Source: Bacteroidota bacterium
GTDB taxonomy: Bacteria; Bacteroidota; Bacteroidia; Chitinophagales; Chitinophagaceae
Direction of reading: 5' to 3'
NCBI GenBank assembly: GCA_023416995.1
Contig: JAEZGI010000082.1
Location: forward strand, 1-64,000
DNA length: 64,000 nucleotides
Shown: positions 55,436 to 63,956 of the stretch, in pieces
Layout of the letters: every line of letters starts with the position of its first letter
Position numbering within the stretch: position 1 is the first letter of the stretch
Translations under genes and position numbers: made by a program
Notes under the pieces: model-generated
Database searches by the model: none
Told to the model about the DNA's origin: nothing
Seen by the model: the letters and a program-made list of their open reading frames with translations, nothing else

Positions 55436-58222
55436 TTAATTTTTTCTTTCAAGATCGAAGTCGTAAGTAAATCCGACTGTGATAGTAGTTCCTGGTTTGT
55501 AGGCATAATTGATTCTATCCCCGCCAGACATATCAAATGAAGCTTTACCGGATGCATTATCATAAAAGGCGTACCGGTTATTCAGCAGATCAGATATGGT
55601 TAATTTCAATTCACCCTTCCTGTTCATTATGCGTTTAGATAACTGCAGATCAATAACGTTTCTTGGCCTTTCATAGATATCATAAAAACCTGCACCGGTT
55701 GGATCGCCTACCAATGAAAGCCGGGGGCCGATCCTGTTATACAGTGCAGTAGCATTCCAGCCATCGGCATTGTATTGGAACCCGGCATTGATGAGATAGG
55801 GTGACTGGCCAAACAGGGGACGGTCCAAATCAGATTTGATTCCGGAGGCTTGTTCCGTACTCAGCGTAACTTTTGATTCAAGCACGGTAAGGTTGCCCAT
55901 GAATATAAGTTTGCTAAGTTTATCACTGATGAAGCCCAGATCTTTTCTCAGTTCTACTTCTGCTCCATATAAAAATGCTTTATCAGCGTTTGCATAGTTA
56001 AACAGCCAACGGTCGCCGTTGCTTCCAGGATCCATTCTCAGTTCAATAGGATCTTTGAAATTTTTTGCAAGCACGCCGACGGAAATTACTTCACCAGGTT
56101 TTGGATAGTATTCATAACGCAGATCAGCGTTGAAGATGGAAGTACGACGAAGATGCACGTCTCCGCTTATACCCCAGATCTGTTCGTAATCGAAAAACTG
56201 AAACGGAGCTATCTCCCGGAATTCAGGACGGGCAACAGTTTGAGAAGCTGAAAGCCTGATCTGGTTTTTGGTATTGACGCTATAATTCAGATTAACAGAA
56301 GGAAGGAAATCCCATTTTTTGCTATCAACAACAATACGTTTCAACGAAAGGTCCCTTGAGCTTAATACCTGGTGAAAATGTTCTGCGCGTACTCCCCAGA
56401 TAACCCGCAACTGATCGCCGACCTTATTATCAAACATGAGGTAACCTGAATTCAGTGCGGAGGCCCCTATATAACGATCCGTGTTTTGAGTTTGCTCGTC
56501 AAGAAAAAGTCCATCCTGGTTGATATTGGTTTCAAGGAAAGCTTCATCAAAAGGTTTTTTCCTGTCGGTTTGTGTCGAGGCAGGGCGGTATCGGAAAACT
56601 CTTGCATTGAATTCCCGGAAACGCACTACGGTTCCTCCACCTGCCTTGAACGTTTGTGTTTCACCTCCTAATACAAATGGGACCGACAATGATGCATTGG
56701 CACCGGAAGTGTAATCTTTAAGATCTGAAAAGAACCGGCGCGTGTCATCATCATCCAGCTCATAGGCTTCTGCAGGTTCAGACGAACTTCTTACAAATTG
56801 AGCGGTTCTGAAATCGGGCTGCGTTTTGTGATTATATGCAAGGTTGCCGCTCCATTTGAACTTAATACCTGATTGTGACAGGCTGTGTTCACCTTCAAGT
56901 TGTCCGCTATACAACGAACGTTGGTTCACAAATGATGATCGTAAAGAAACCTCCTGCAGACGACCAACATTGTTCAGATTTCTTGTATAATAATTGTCTT
57001 CGTATAACTGGTTAAACAGATTTTTAAAAGAGACTTTATGTTTACCCTGTACATATGTGAAGTTGGCCATGGCACCGGCGTTTACCTGGAAGCGGTTCTG
57101 TGTTTCTGTGCCGGTGAATATGGGCGAACGAACCTGTTCAAATCTGCCGCGCTCTATATCATCGTACATGGTCATGGCCTGGCGGTGATAAAGAGAAACA
57201 ATTGTTCCGAAGGTGGCATTGTTTTTCAGACGTGAAACATTCGACCAGGCCAGGTTGAGTGTTGTGACAGGAAGCGCCTTCCTGCTTTCCTCGCTGTATA
57301 CATCGCCTCTGAATGTTTTTGTTTGTTGTATTTTTTCATCGTCAGATAAGCGCCGGTAATTTGTTATCGATGGAATAGTTGATGGAAGATTGCGGTTGCC
57401 ATTGTCAAATCCTAACCAGTCTGTACTGTTCCTGCGGTTGCTGGTAAAGTCTTTGAAAGTAGATTGAGTATTATATCCTACTGAAAAACCGACGGTCAAT
57501 TGATTTTTGTTTGGAATATCTTTTGTTTTTATTTGAACGAGACCACCTGCAAATTCGCCGGAGAGATCCGGTGTTGCGGTTTTATTGATGATGATATTAT
57601 CAATCATCACCGAGGGTATGATATCAAATGAAAAGGCTTTTTTATCAGGTTCAGAGCTTGGCATCAGCGCATCATTCAGCATTGCCTGGTTGTATCGATC
57701 ACTCAGTCCCCTTACAATAACATATTTGTTTTCCTGGATGGAAGCGCCACTGACTCTTTTTAGTACCTCGCCGGTATTTTTGTCGGGTGTACGACGTATG
57801 AAGTCTGCTGCTACGCCGCTTGAGAGTGCGCTATTATTTTTCTGAAAATTTAATAAGGAGGCGGTGCTTTCTTGTCTTCGGCTCGTGGCAGTGACTGTTA
57901 CGCTTGCCATGTCTTCGGCAGCTATTTCAAGAACCAGGTTTAGTTCTGCGTCATCGCTTCTACCTGTTTCAATATCACCGATAACTTTTGTGAGATAGCC
58001 GACAGCGGAAATGGTGAGCTCATGCTTTTTGCCGGTGGGAAGTTTCAGATGATAGTTTCCTTCGACGTCAGTTGTTGTTCCTGCTCCGTCTTTTACCTCG
58101 ACCGTTGCCCCGGTGATCGGTTCGTTTTTCTTGTTTACAATTTTCCCGGTGAGCGGTGCTGTCTGCGCAAACACTCCGGCGAATGATGAAAGACAAATAA
58201 GCAGTAGTAAAAATCGGGGCAT
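55436..58222 (-). CDS. TonB-dependent receptor with carboxypeptidase-like regulatory domain
   Basis: This 928-residue receptor has a signal peptide ending FAQ and a regulatory domain at about 22-100 (LTGKIVNKKNEPITGATVEVKDG). The plug domain contains RVSGASIQENKYVIVRGLSDRYNQ, and the barrel ends in TITVGFTYDFDLERKN. It is not a SusC. It should import a ligand with the beta-helix lipoprotein encoded next. A perfect small inverted repeat lies two bases upstream of the ATG. Confidence 0.93.
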   Translation of the reverse strand: MPRFLLLLICLSSFAGVFAQTAPLTGKIVNKKNEPITGATVEVKDGAGTTTDVEGNYHLKLPTGKKHELTISAVGYLTKVIGDIETGRSDDAELNLVLEIAAEDMASVTVTATSRRQESTASLLNFQKNNSALSSGVAADFIRRTPDKNTGEVLKRVSGASIQENKYVIVRGLSDRYNQAMLNDALMPSSEPDKKAFSFDIIPSVMIDNIIINKTATPDLSGEFAGGLVQIKTKDIPNKNQLTVGFSVGYNTQSTFKDFTSNRRNSTDWLGFDNGNRNLPSTIPSITNYRRLSDDEKIQQTKTFRGDVYSEESRKALPVTTLNLAWSNVSRLKNNATFGTIVSLYHRQAMTMYDDIERGRFEQVRSPIFTGTETQNRFQVNAGAMANFTYVQGKHKVSFKNLFNQLYEDNYYTRNLNNVGRLQEVSLRSSFVNQRSLYSGQLEGEHSLSQSGIKFKWSGNLAYNHKTQPDFRTAQFVRSSSEPAEAYELDDDDTRRFFSDLKDYTSGANASLSVPFVLGGETQTFKAGGGTVVRFREFNARVFRYRPASTQTDRKKPFDEAFLETNINQDGLFLDEQTQNTDRYIGASALNSGYLMFDNKVGDQLRVIWGVRAEHFHQVLSSRDLSLKRIVVDSKKWDFLPSVNLNYSVNTKNQIRLSASQTVARPEFREIAPFQFFDYEQIWGISGDVHLRRTSIFNADLRYEYYPKPGEVISVGVLAKNFKDPIELRMDPGSNGDRWLFNYANADKAFLYGAEVELRKDLGFISDKLSKLIFMGNLTVLESKVTLSTEQASGIKSDLDRPLFGQSPYLINAGFQYNADGWNATALYNRIGPRLSLVGDPTGAGFYDIYERPRNVIDLQLSKRIMNRKGELKLTISDLLNNRYAFYDNASGKASFDMSGGDRINYAYKPGTTITVGFTYDFDLERKN

Positions 58223-58223
58223 T

Positions 58224-58239
58224 GCTGAAAAATTTCAGC
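58224..58239 (-). promoter_or_regulatory. Inverted repeat touching the TonB receptor start codon
   Basis: GCTGAAA and TTTCAGC flank two bases, immediately before the ATG at 58222. In the mRNA it would fold over the ribosome entry site. It could also bind a repressor. Confidence 0.4.
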
Positions 58240-58339
58240 AAAGAAATAGGCTCCGGATTATGGCAATGTTACCGCACTATTAAGAAATTGTTAAGGGGGT
58301 GAGCGATTCACTAAAAAGGATTCAAACGGGTCATGCTTG

Positions 58340-60526
58340 TTAGATCTTCAATCCCACTGTCACATACATGTTGCGTCCGTCCCCTGGCCAGATGCCGGGG
58401 CCCGGGTACATTGTCGGGCGTTTTGTAAAATACTGTTTGTTAAACAGATTGTTTATGCCGGCGCGAAGGGTAATGATCGGGTTAGTGCGTAATGATGCGT
58501 TGACATCCCACAGTGAATGAGCCGGAGCAATACCCCTTGCACCTGAGGCAGGTGGTGCTACCGTATTCAGTGCATCAGAAAAGGAAGAAGCGGTATAGTT
58601 ATATTGAAGGGTGAAACTAAAACCCTGGTACAATAATTCAAGTCCGGATCTGGTGATCCATTCGGGAACTGACTCCACTTTGTTACCACTGATGTTTTTA
58701 TTTTCGGTTCCACCTGACACGTTTGCATTTACGTATTCAGCATTGATATATGAAGTTGAGGTAAACAACCCGCCAAACAATTTATTTGATAAAGGAAATT
58801 TGTACTGAACAAATATCTCTGCTCCGGTGGTACGACTGTCGCCGATATTCGTTCTGTATGTGTATGGCTGGTTATTGTTATCCTGCAATACAAGTGTTCC
58901 CATACGGTTGTTATAGGTGATATGAAAAAGGCTGACATCGTATTGAAGATGTTTTATTAACTCACCGCGCACGCCAAGTTCGGCATTATAACCTGAAGCG
59001 TTTTCCAGGTTTTTGTCGACCCTTTCATATTCCGATCCGGGCACTATATCTTTGAATAATACAGGTCTGTAGGCCTGTGATATCCCTCCGTATAAATTGT
59101 TACTCTCATTAATACTGAATTGAGCACTGATGCCGGCAAGTACGAACTTATGATGAATATCGTTTGGTAATTCATTCGCAGGATAATAAACAATTGTGCC
59201 GCGCATTTTTGAAATTCCATTTTCAAACCGAATACCTGGTGAGACAGAAAGACGGGAGCCTACCTGAAAAGTGTTTTCTGCAAAGAGAGCGACATTTTGA
59301 GTCCTGAAATGAAGATCGCGCCCAAAGCTGCCTTCAACCAGTGTCAGATCATAATCGTCACCAGTGGAGCCTTTTCCTAATTGCCGGCGATGCAGGTCGT
59401 TATTCATATACACAATGCCACCGGCGAATTTGCCGTGGATGGGGCCGATATGATAATCGTGTGTTATACGGGCTTCCGCTGTACGACTATTAAAGCCATC
59501 TATGTCTACCTGGCGGTTTTTGTATTCACCGGTTAATGCATTGATAGTATCAGCGATGTTCGCGAATGCATCGTATTGCACACTGCTGCGTTTGCCGAAC
59601 AACCCTGATGCAGTTACATAAAGCCGCGTACGATTGTTGATGATCCAGTCCATTTTAACCGAGGGTATATAAATATCTGGATTGAAATAATTGCGTTTGC
59701 GGGTGCTCATGGTAGGATCAATCGCAAACATGCTATCCGTTAAAGGGCCGGGAATCTGGTATTGGTATTGCGCACGACCAAGTTCGGCCTGGAACAAAAG
59801 TTTGCCAGTGGCCCGGTATTGCAATTGTATAAATTGCGAGCTGGATTGCGACTCGCTATTATCCCGGTAACCTTTCGATTGCCGCCGGTGATAATAAGCG
59901 GTGTAGGAGAACTTTTTATATGTTCCGCTTATGGCATTGTAACTCGTAAGCAAACCGAATGAGCCAACGGTATTAATGCTTTCAAAACCTAATGCTTTGG
60001 TACTGTCGGGTTTTTTTGTAATAAAGTTTACCATGCCACCAAACTGCGCACCATATTGCAGGGAACCTGTTCCGCGAACGAGCTCGATGCGTTCGTAACT
60101 CTCCATGGGTGCGCTATAATGGCTCGCTGGGTAGCCATACATATCAGAGTTTGTGAGCACACCGTTTTGCCTGATATTGTATTCCCAACTGCGATGCGGG
60201 TCGAGCCCCCGTGTGGCAATGTTAAGTTGGTTACCACTGCCATCCATTTCATATACAAATACACCCGGAACTTTTGCAAACAACTGTCTGGCCGTTTTTA
60301 TTGCAACATTGCCATTTGTTCCTGCCAGGTTAATGGCTTCATTTTTTTTACCTGTGTGAATGAAGCCATTTTGTGAAGCAGGCAAACGGTCTATATCACG
60401 ACGTTGCCAGGCTTTAATAATGACCTCCTGTAGTTGTTGGGTTTTAATGGAGTCATCTTTTAGTTGAGCGAGCAACGGCATCGTAGAAGAAACGCAGAAG
60501 AAAGAAATTAGCAGGGCTTTGTACAT
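58340..60526 (-). CDS. FecA-like TonB-dependent receptor
   Basis: This 728-residue receptor has a signal peptide ending LLAQ. The plug has TARQLFAKVPGVFVYEMDGSGNQLNIATRGLDPHRSWEYNIRQNG and ESYERIELVRGTGSLQYGAQFGGMVNF, as in FecA-type iron-chelate receptors. The barrel ends in NMYVTVGLKI. It lacks the N-terminal signalling domain of regulated FecA. It likely imports an iron chelate or haem-related ligand. A truncated haemoglobin gene lies 54 nt upstream on the same strand. Confidence 0.88.
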   Translation of the reverse strand: MYKALLISFFCVSSTMPLLAQLKDDSIKTQQLQEVIIKAWQRRDIDRLPASQNGFIHTGKKNEAINLAGTNGNVAIKTARQLFAKVPGVFVYEMDGSGNQLNIATRGLDPHRSWEYNIRQNGVLTNSDMYGYPASHYSAPMESYERIELVRGTGSLQYGAQFGGMVNFITKKPDSTKALGFESINTVGSFGLLTSYNAISGTYKKFSYTAYYHRRQSKGYRDNSESQSSSQFIQLQYRATGKLLFQAELGRAQYQYQIPGPLTDSMFAIDPTMSTRKRNYFNPDIYIPSVKMDWIINNRTRLYVTASGLFGKRSSVQYDAFANIADTINALTGEYKNRQVDIDGFNSRTAEARITHDYHIGPIHGKFAGGIVYMNNDLHRRQLGKGSTGDDYDLTLVEGSFGRDLHFRTQNVALFAENTFQVGSRLSVSPGIRFENGISKMRGTIVYYPANELPNDIHHKFVLAGISAQFSINESNNLYGGISQAYRPVLFKDIVPGSEYERVDKNLENASGYNAELGVRGELIKHLQYDVSLFHITYNNRMGTLVLQDNNNQPYTYRTNIGDSRTTGAEIFVQYKFPLSNKLFGGLFTSTSYINAEYVNANVSGGTENKNISGNKVESVPEWITRSGLELLYQGFSFTLQYNYTASSFSDALNTVAPPASGARGIAPAHSLWDVNASLRTNPIITLRAGINNLFNKQYFTKRPTMYPGPGIWPGDGRNMYVTVGLKI

Positions 60527-60580
60527 GTTCGGGTTTAGCTTTGGTTATTAGTTTGTACTAGCCTGGTAGTATTGACGAAA

Positions 60581-60976
60581 CTACATCAGGTTTCTTAAAC
60601 CGGTTTGCCGGTAGTATTCAATTTTTGACAGGAACATCTGCGCCATCTTCCCTGCGCGCCATTTGGCTTCTTTTGCTTTTTCACCCTCAAAAAGATTGTC
60701 GACAGTTTCTGTAAACAATTCCATCCACCGCCCGAAATGGGACGCATCAACAGGGAGCTGCGCATGAGGGGGGAAGGGGCTTCCAAAGTAAGTGTGTTCA
60801 GAGAGTAGTACAGTTTGCCAGAAGCGATACATTTTGTCAAGATGAACGGGCCAATGCTCTCCGATACGACTTTCGAAGATAGGGCCAAGTTTATCATCGG
60901 CCCTTACTTTGCCATAGAATGTATCGACCAGGAGTTTAACATCCTGCAGGTTTAATATGTCGCTGTTTTCGTTCAT
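60581..60976 (-). CDS. Group III truncated haemoglobin
   Basis: From the ATG at 60976 the product is 131 residues (MNENSDIL...); a TTG-started reading would add 20 atypical residues. Family landmarks are the B-helix FY pair in LLVDTFYGKVRADDKLGPIF, the proximal histidine in DASHFGRW and the following W. These globins bind oxygen or nitric oxide. The receptor gene downstream suggests an iron or haem context. Confidence 0.9.
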   Translation of the reverse strand: MNENSDILNLQDVKLLVDTFYGKVRADDKLGPIFESRIGEHWPVHLDKMYRFWQTVLLSEHTYFGSPFPPHAQLPVDASHFGRWMELFTETVDNLFEGEKAKEAKWRAGKMAQMFLSKIEYYRQTGLRNLM

Positions 60977-61076
60977 GTCTTTGGAGGGAGTTGTAATGCT
61001 CTTTGTTCTTTGAATATCAGTTGTAAATTTAGTCAATTAATCTGTGTGGCCGGCTCACCGTATCCGGTGATAATGT

Positions 61077-61104
61077 AAAAGCCCCTGCAGTTGCTGCAAG
61101 GGCT
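61077..61104 (-). terminator. Terminator after the NmrA-like gene
   Basis: Read on the minus strand, AGCCCTTGCAG and CTGCAGGGGCT pair around CAA and are followed by TTTT. It ends the doxX-nmrA operon. Confidence 0.75.
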
Positions 61105-61131
61105 CAGTAATCATAGAGAAAGTTAGGTCAC

Positions 61132-61782
61132 TCAATAAGCTGCCGTAAAGCGCTTTCTGATATAACGTGGTTTTTCAAGTTCATCTGTAATCGCAACAGC
61201 AACATCTTCCACCGATAATATACTTTTTCCATTTTCATCGAAAACGGGTGTATCCAGTGATGTTCTGTAGCTGCCTTTTCTTGTTCCTGAGGTGCCGGGG
61301 TGCATTTCAATAGCCGGGCTGAAAAACGTCCAGTCTAAAGTGTCTTCCTGTTTGATAATATCGAGGTATTCTCTTGCTGCCAGCGCACCGGGCTTCCAGT
61401 CTTTAGGAAACTCCGCTGAGTCAACTAATTGTTTGCCTTCGGCAATAAACAGACTTCCTGCACCGCCTATAACGATCAGTCTTTGTACCCCGGCTTTTTT
61501 TGTTGCTTCCTGGATGCTTTTGGCGCCAGCCAGGTAATCATCGTGGAGGTTTGGGTTTGTCCAACCAGCGTTGTAGGCGCTGATCACAACATCATTTCCG
61601 GTTAGTGCCCGCGATAATTCAGCCTCATTAAATACATCAGCCGCGACAATGTTTACGTTAGGTTGAGTGGTTATATTGGCTGCGTTACGGGCAATGGCTG
61701 TTACCTCGTGTCCCCTTTGTAAAAGTTCCTGTAGAATAGCCTTTCCAACAAATCCTGATGCGCCTATCAATGCAACTTTCAT
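61132..61782 (-). CDS. NmrA-like NAD(P)-binding protein
   Basis: This 216-residue protein has the Rossmann start MKVALIGASGFVGKAILQELLQRGHEV with the GASGFVG motif. It matches the NmrA/atypical short-chain dehydrogenase group (SDR-type NAD(P)H-binding protein). DVVISAYNAGWTNP and LIVIGGAGSL are family segments. The substrate is unknown; members include quinone and flavin reductases. It is co-transcribed with doxX, with a two-base gap. Confidence 0.88.
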   Translation of the reverse strand: MKVALIGASGFVGKAILQELLQRGHEVTAIARNAANITTQPNVNIVAADVFNEAELSRALTGNDVVISAYNAGWTNPNLHDDYLAGAKSIQEATKKAGVQRLIVIGGAGSLFIAEGKQLVDSAEFPKDWKPGALAAREYLDIIKQEDTLDWTFFSPAIEMHPGTSGTRKGSYRTSLDTPVFDENGKSILSVEDVAVAITDELEKPRYIRKRFTAAY

Positions 61783-61784
61783 AT

Positions 61785-62258
61785 TTATATTGTTTTAGAT
61801 GATGATGATGCCGCAAGTTCGTTTTTTTGTGCGGGTTTAGACTGCGAACCCCTTGTGATTAAATGATCAAGCGAATACCGACCGCTACCTGTGAAGAGTA
61901 ATACCAGGTAACCGGTAAGGTAAAGTAATGCTGGTTCCTGCGCTTTGAACGGATCAGCGATATGAAACCGGAAAACGGCTACGAGCATAGTAATGATCAA
62001 TGGGATGGTGGATAATCTGGTTGCAAAGCCTGCCAGTAAAAAGAGTGAACAGATCACTTCTGCAAGCACAGCGAGTGTCAGTGAGGTTGTTGCATCGAGA
62101 CCCATTACCGAGATGAACTGGATGGGTTCGCCGGAGAACAGTTTCTGCAATTTGGGTATTCCGTGGGTTAACATCAGTGCAGCTAATCCGATCCTGGCTA
62201 TGAGTAGGCCGAGATCGGTTGTGGGCGTCGCATTGTTAACCATAAAAATCTTCCTCAT
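61785..62258 (-). CDS. DoxX family membrane protein
   Basis: This 157-residue protein has about four hydrophobic segments: LGLLIARIGLAALMLTHG, LTLAVLAEVICSLFLLAGF, IITMLVAVFRFHIADPF and LYLTGYLVLLFTG. The Gly-rich pattern is typical of DoxX. The ATG at 62258 is used; another lies five codons in. A -7 element TAACTTTG precedes it on the minus strand at 62281-62288. Some DoxX proteins take part in quinol oxidation or redox stress, which fits the adjacent NAD(P)-binding protein. Confidence 0.88.
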   Translation of the reverse strand: MRKIFMVNNATPTTDLGLLIARIGLAALMLTHGIPKLQKLFSGEPIQFISVMGLDATTSLTLAVLAEVICSLFLLAGFATRLSTIPLIITMLVAVFRFHIADPFKAQEPALLYLTGYLVLLFTGSGRYSLDHLITRGSQSKPAQKNELAASSSSKTI

Positions 62259-62466
62259 AAAATCTTTCTTTGCGTCAGCGCAAAGTTATGGGCCGTATGC
62301 GGCAGGCTCCATTGCATTTGAACAAGAAAAAGCATTGATTAAAGTCAAGGGTTGAGCTTGAGGCAAACACATATACCGCGCTGCAGAGGCGCTTTAGGGT
62401 CAGTGGTCCTGGCAAATCATTGTTTTTCAGAACTTGATGGGGTAATATTGATCCCGGGTGATTTGT

Positions 62467-62508
62467 AATTTTTTTTGGAGCAAATTTCAATTTTTCTTGG
62501 AGCGAATT
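62467..62508 (+). repeat. Duplicated promoter half upstream of tRNA-Asp
   Basis: Two 20-nt copies, at 62467-62486 and 62489-62508, differ at two positions and repeat every 22 nt. Each contains TTGGAGC. The second copy supplies the -33 TTG of the tRNA-Asp promoter. Confidence 0.75.
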
Positions 62509-62526
62509 GATTTTCTCTTATCTTTG
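62497..62526 (+). promoter_or_regulatory. tRNA-Asp promoter
   Basis: TTG at 62497-62499 and TATCTTTG at 62519-62526 are 19 nt apart, followed by CACTCCC. It is a near-perfect Bacteroidota promoter. Confidence 0.8.
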
Positions 62527-62565
62527 CACTCCCAAAATGCTGGCATTGACAGTATTACGGGTTCC

Positions 62566-62639
62566 GGATCGGTAGTTCAGTTGGTTAGAATGCCGCCCTG
62601 TCACGGCGGAGGTCGCGGGTTCGAGTCCCGTCCGGTCCG
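62566..62639 (+). tRNA. tRNA-Asp (anticodon GTC)
   Basis: The acceptor stem is GGATCGG/CCGGTCC with one G-T pair and discriminator G. The anticodon is GTC in CCTGTCACG. The T-arm GGGTTCGAGTCCC is intact. Confidence 0.95.
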
Positions 62640-62640
62640 C

Positions 62641-62667
62641 AAAAGCTCTGAGAAATCAGAGCTTTTG
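62641..62667 (+). terminator. Terminator after tRNA-Asp
   Basis: AAAAGCTCTGA and TCAGAGCTTTT pair around GAAA, directly after the tRNA. Confidence 0.8.
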
Positions 62668-62733
62668 TCGTTTTATGCCGTTCTACGTTTACATCATTCA
62701 AAGTCAGGGATCAGGTAGTTTTTTACCTTCTAT

Positions 62734-63096
62734 CTATTCACCGGTAATCATAGCCGAAAAGCGGTTGAAGCAGCCATTCATTGTCATGTTGAACCCTTTG
62801 AATGGTCTTCTTCGGCAGGCACGGTACTGACCTGTGTTGCCCGTTTTTTCAACCCACTGTTTATCGACAATTATAAAATTGGAATCTACCTGGAAAACGC
62901 AGAGCTTTTCGATATAACTATCATTGGGGAACTGGGTTTTCAATACCTCTTTCAAAAAAGAATCTGACAAATCAATGGTGCATGGATAAGCACAATAAAT
63001 AAATGAATTGGCCAGCCGCCAGTAATGGGTGTATAAGTGAAGATCGGGATAGATTCGGTTCTTTAAAAAATCGAACCATATATTCTGGTTTATCAA
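62734..63096 (-). CDS. Doubtful small ORF, unknown function
   Basis: This 120-codon ORF has only a TTG start and no ATG until near its end. The first 75 residues (IWFDFLKNRIYPDLHLYTHYW..., FQVDSNFIIVDKQWVEKTGN) look protein-like. The last 30 (ACRRRPFKGFNMTMNGC) look like frame noise, so it may be the frameshifted or truncated remnant of a gene. I recognise no family. It lies between tRNA-Asp and the AbiE operon. Confidence 0.35.
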   Translation of the reverse strand: MINQNIWFDFLKNRIYPDLHLYTHYWRLANSFIYCAYPCTIDLSDSFLKEVLKTQFPNDSYIEKLCVFQVDSNFIIVDKQWVEKTGNTGQYRACRRRPFKGFNMTMNGCFNRFSAMITGE

Positions 63097-63213
63097 GAAT
63101 ATCGTTTTGTGCGATTAATTGAAACCGGCATTGGTGGCGCCAAAGTTCCTGCCTTTTAAGAGTTATAGTTTAAATCTGGAGCGCGGCACCTTTTTTGCCA
63201 TTTCATGACTCAA

Positions 63214-63234
63214 AATTCGGAATTTTTCCGAATT
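63214..63234. promoter_or_regulatory. Palindrome 1, candidate AbiEi operator
   Basis: Half-sites AATTCGGAA and TTCCGAATT flank TTT (21 bp, perfect). A second copy lies 63 bp downstream. Confidence 0.65.
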
Positions 63235-63276
63235 ATATACTATTTTTTAACATAGATGTGTGATATTTAGTTAAGC

Positions 63277-63297
63277 AATTCGGAATAAATCCGAATT
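63277..63297. promoter_or_regulatory. Palindrome 2, candidate AbiEi operator
   Basis: Half-sites AATTCGGA and TCCGAATT flank ATAAA (21 bp). It ends 20 bp before the antitoxin ATG. Spacing from palindrome 1 is 63 bp, close to six helical turns. Confidence 0.65.
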
Positions 63298-63317
63298 AAT
63301 ATAAAAAATCTAACAAG

Positions 63318-63956
63318 ATGGAGTTCAGAACTGCGATGGAAGCTTATGCAGGGCAACCCCTGTCGGGACAACTCCTGCTGGATGTGCTGAAAGAATACAA
63401 GCGGCCGCACGACAAAATTAATGAACTGGTGAAGCAAGGCTTGCTGGTGCAGATAAAAAGAGGGTTGTATATACCGGGACCGAAGCTGAAACTGCCGGTA
63501 CCGGAACTGTTCCTGCTGGCTAATCACCTCTACGGCCCAAGCTATATATCGCTGGATTCAGCCCTCCAGCACTGGGGACTGATCCCTGAGCGGGTATATG
63601 AAACCGTATCCGTGACAACGAAGCCGTCAAAGAAGATACATACGGCTATAGGCAGGTTCACCTATACCAGCTTAGCGCTTCCATATTACGCTTTTGGCAT
63701 ACAGCAGGTATCGCTCACCAAAACGCAAACGGTGCTGATGGCAGGTGCAGAAAAAGCAATATGCGATAAGATCGTACTGACACGGGGGGTGATACTCCGA
63801 AGTGTGAAGCAAACGCTGGAAATACTCGTGGAAGATTTCAGAATAGACACCGCAAGATTAAAAGAACTGGATAAAAAAACAATCAGTAGTTGGGTGAAGG
63901 ATGCCCCAAAGGGTAAAAGCCTCGCCATGCTAGTGAAAACATTGAAAACACTATGA
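63318..63956 (+). CDS. abiEi: Type IV antitoxin, AbiEi family
   Basis: This 212-residue protein matches AbiEi antitoxins. An N-terminal winged helix-turn-helix (about 10-60: LSGQLLLDVLKEYKRPHDKINELVKQGLLVQIKRGLYIPG-like) is followed by the core segment LFLLANHLYGPSYISLDSALQHWGLIPE, characteristic of the family, and a C-terminal helical part. AbiEi represses its own operon through inverted repeats and counteracts the toxin without direct binding. The stop overlaps the toxin start (ATGA). Two matching palindromes lie upstream. Confidence 0.88.
   Translation: MEFRTAMEAYAGQPLSGQLLLDVLKEYKRPHDKINELVKQGLLVQIKRGLYIPGPKLKLPVPELFLLANHLYGPSYISLDSALQHWGLIPERVYETVSVTTKPSKKIHTAIGRFTYTSLALPYYAFGIQQVSLTKTQTVLMAGAEKAICDKIVLTRGVILRSVKQTLEILVEDFRIDTARLKELDKKTISSWVKDAPKGKSLAMLVKTLKTL

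Larger units (their letters stand above)
62259..62565. other. Divergent region between doxX and tRNA-Asp
   Basis: This 307-nt region has no ORF I support. It contains the doxX -7 element TAACTTTG (minus strand, 62281-62288) within the hairpin CTTTGCG-TCAG-CGCAAAG (62268-62285). It also contains two 20-nt direct repeats (62467-62508) and the tRNA-Asp promoter. Confidence 0.6.

Noticed and set aside
60977..61036. 20-residue TTG-started extension of the truncated haemoglobin
   Set aside because: The extension is Thr/Lys-rich and atypical; the ATG at 60976 gives the usual globin start.
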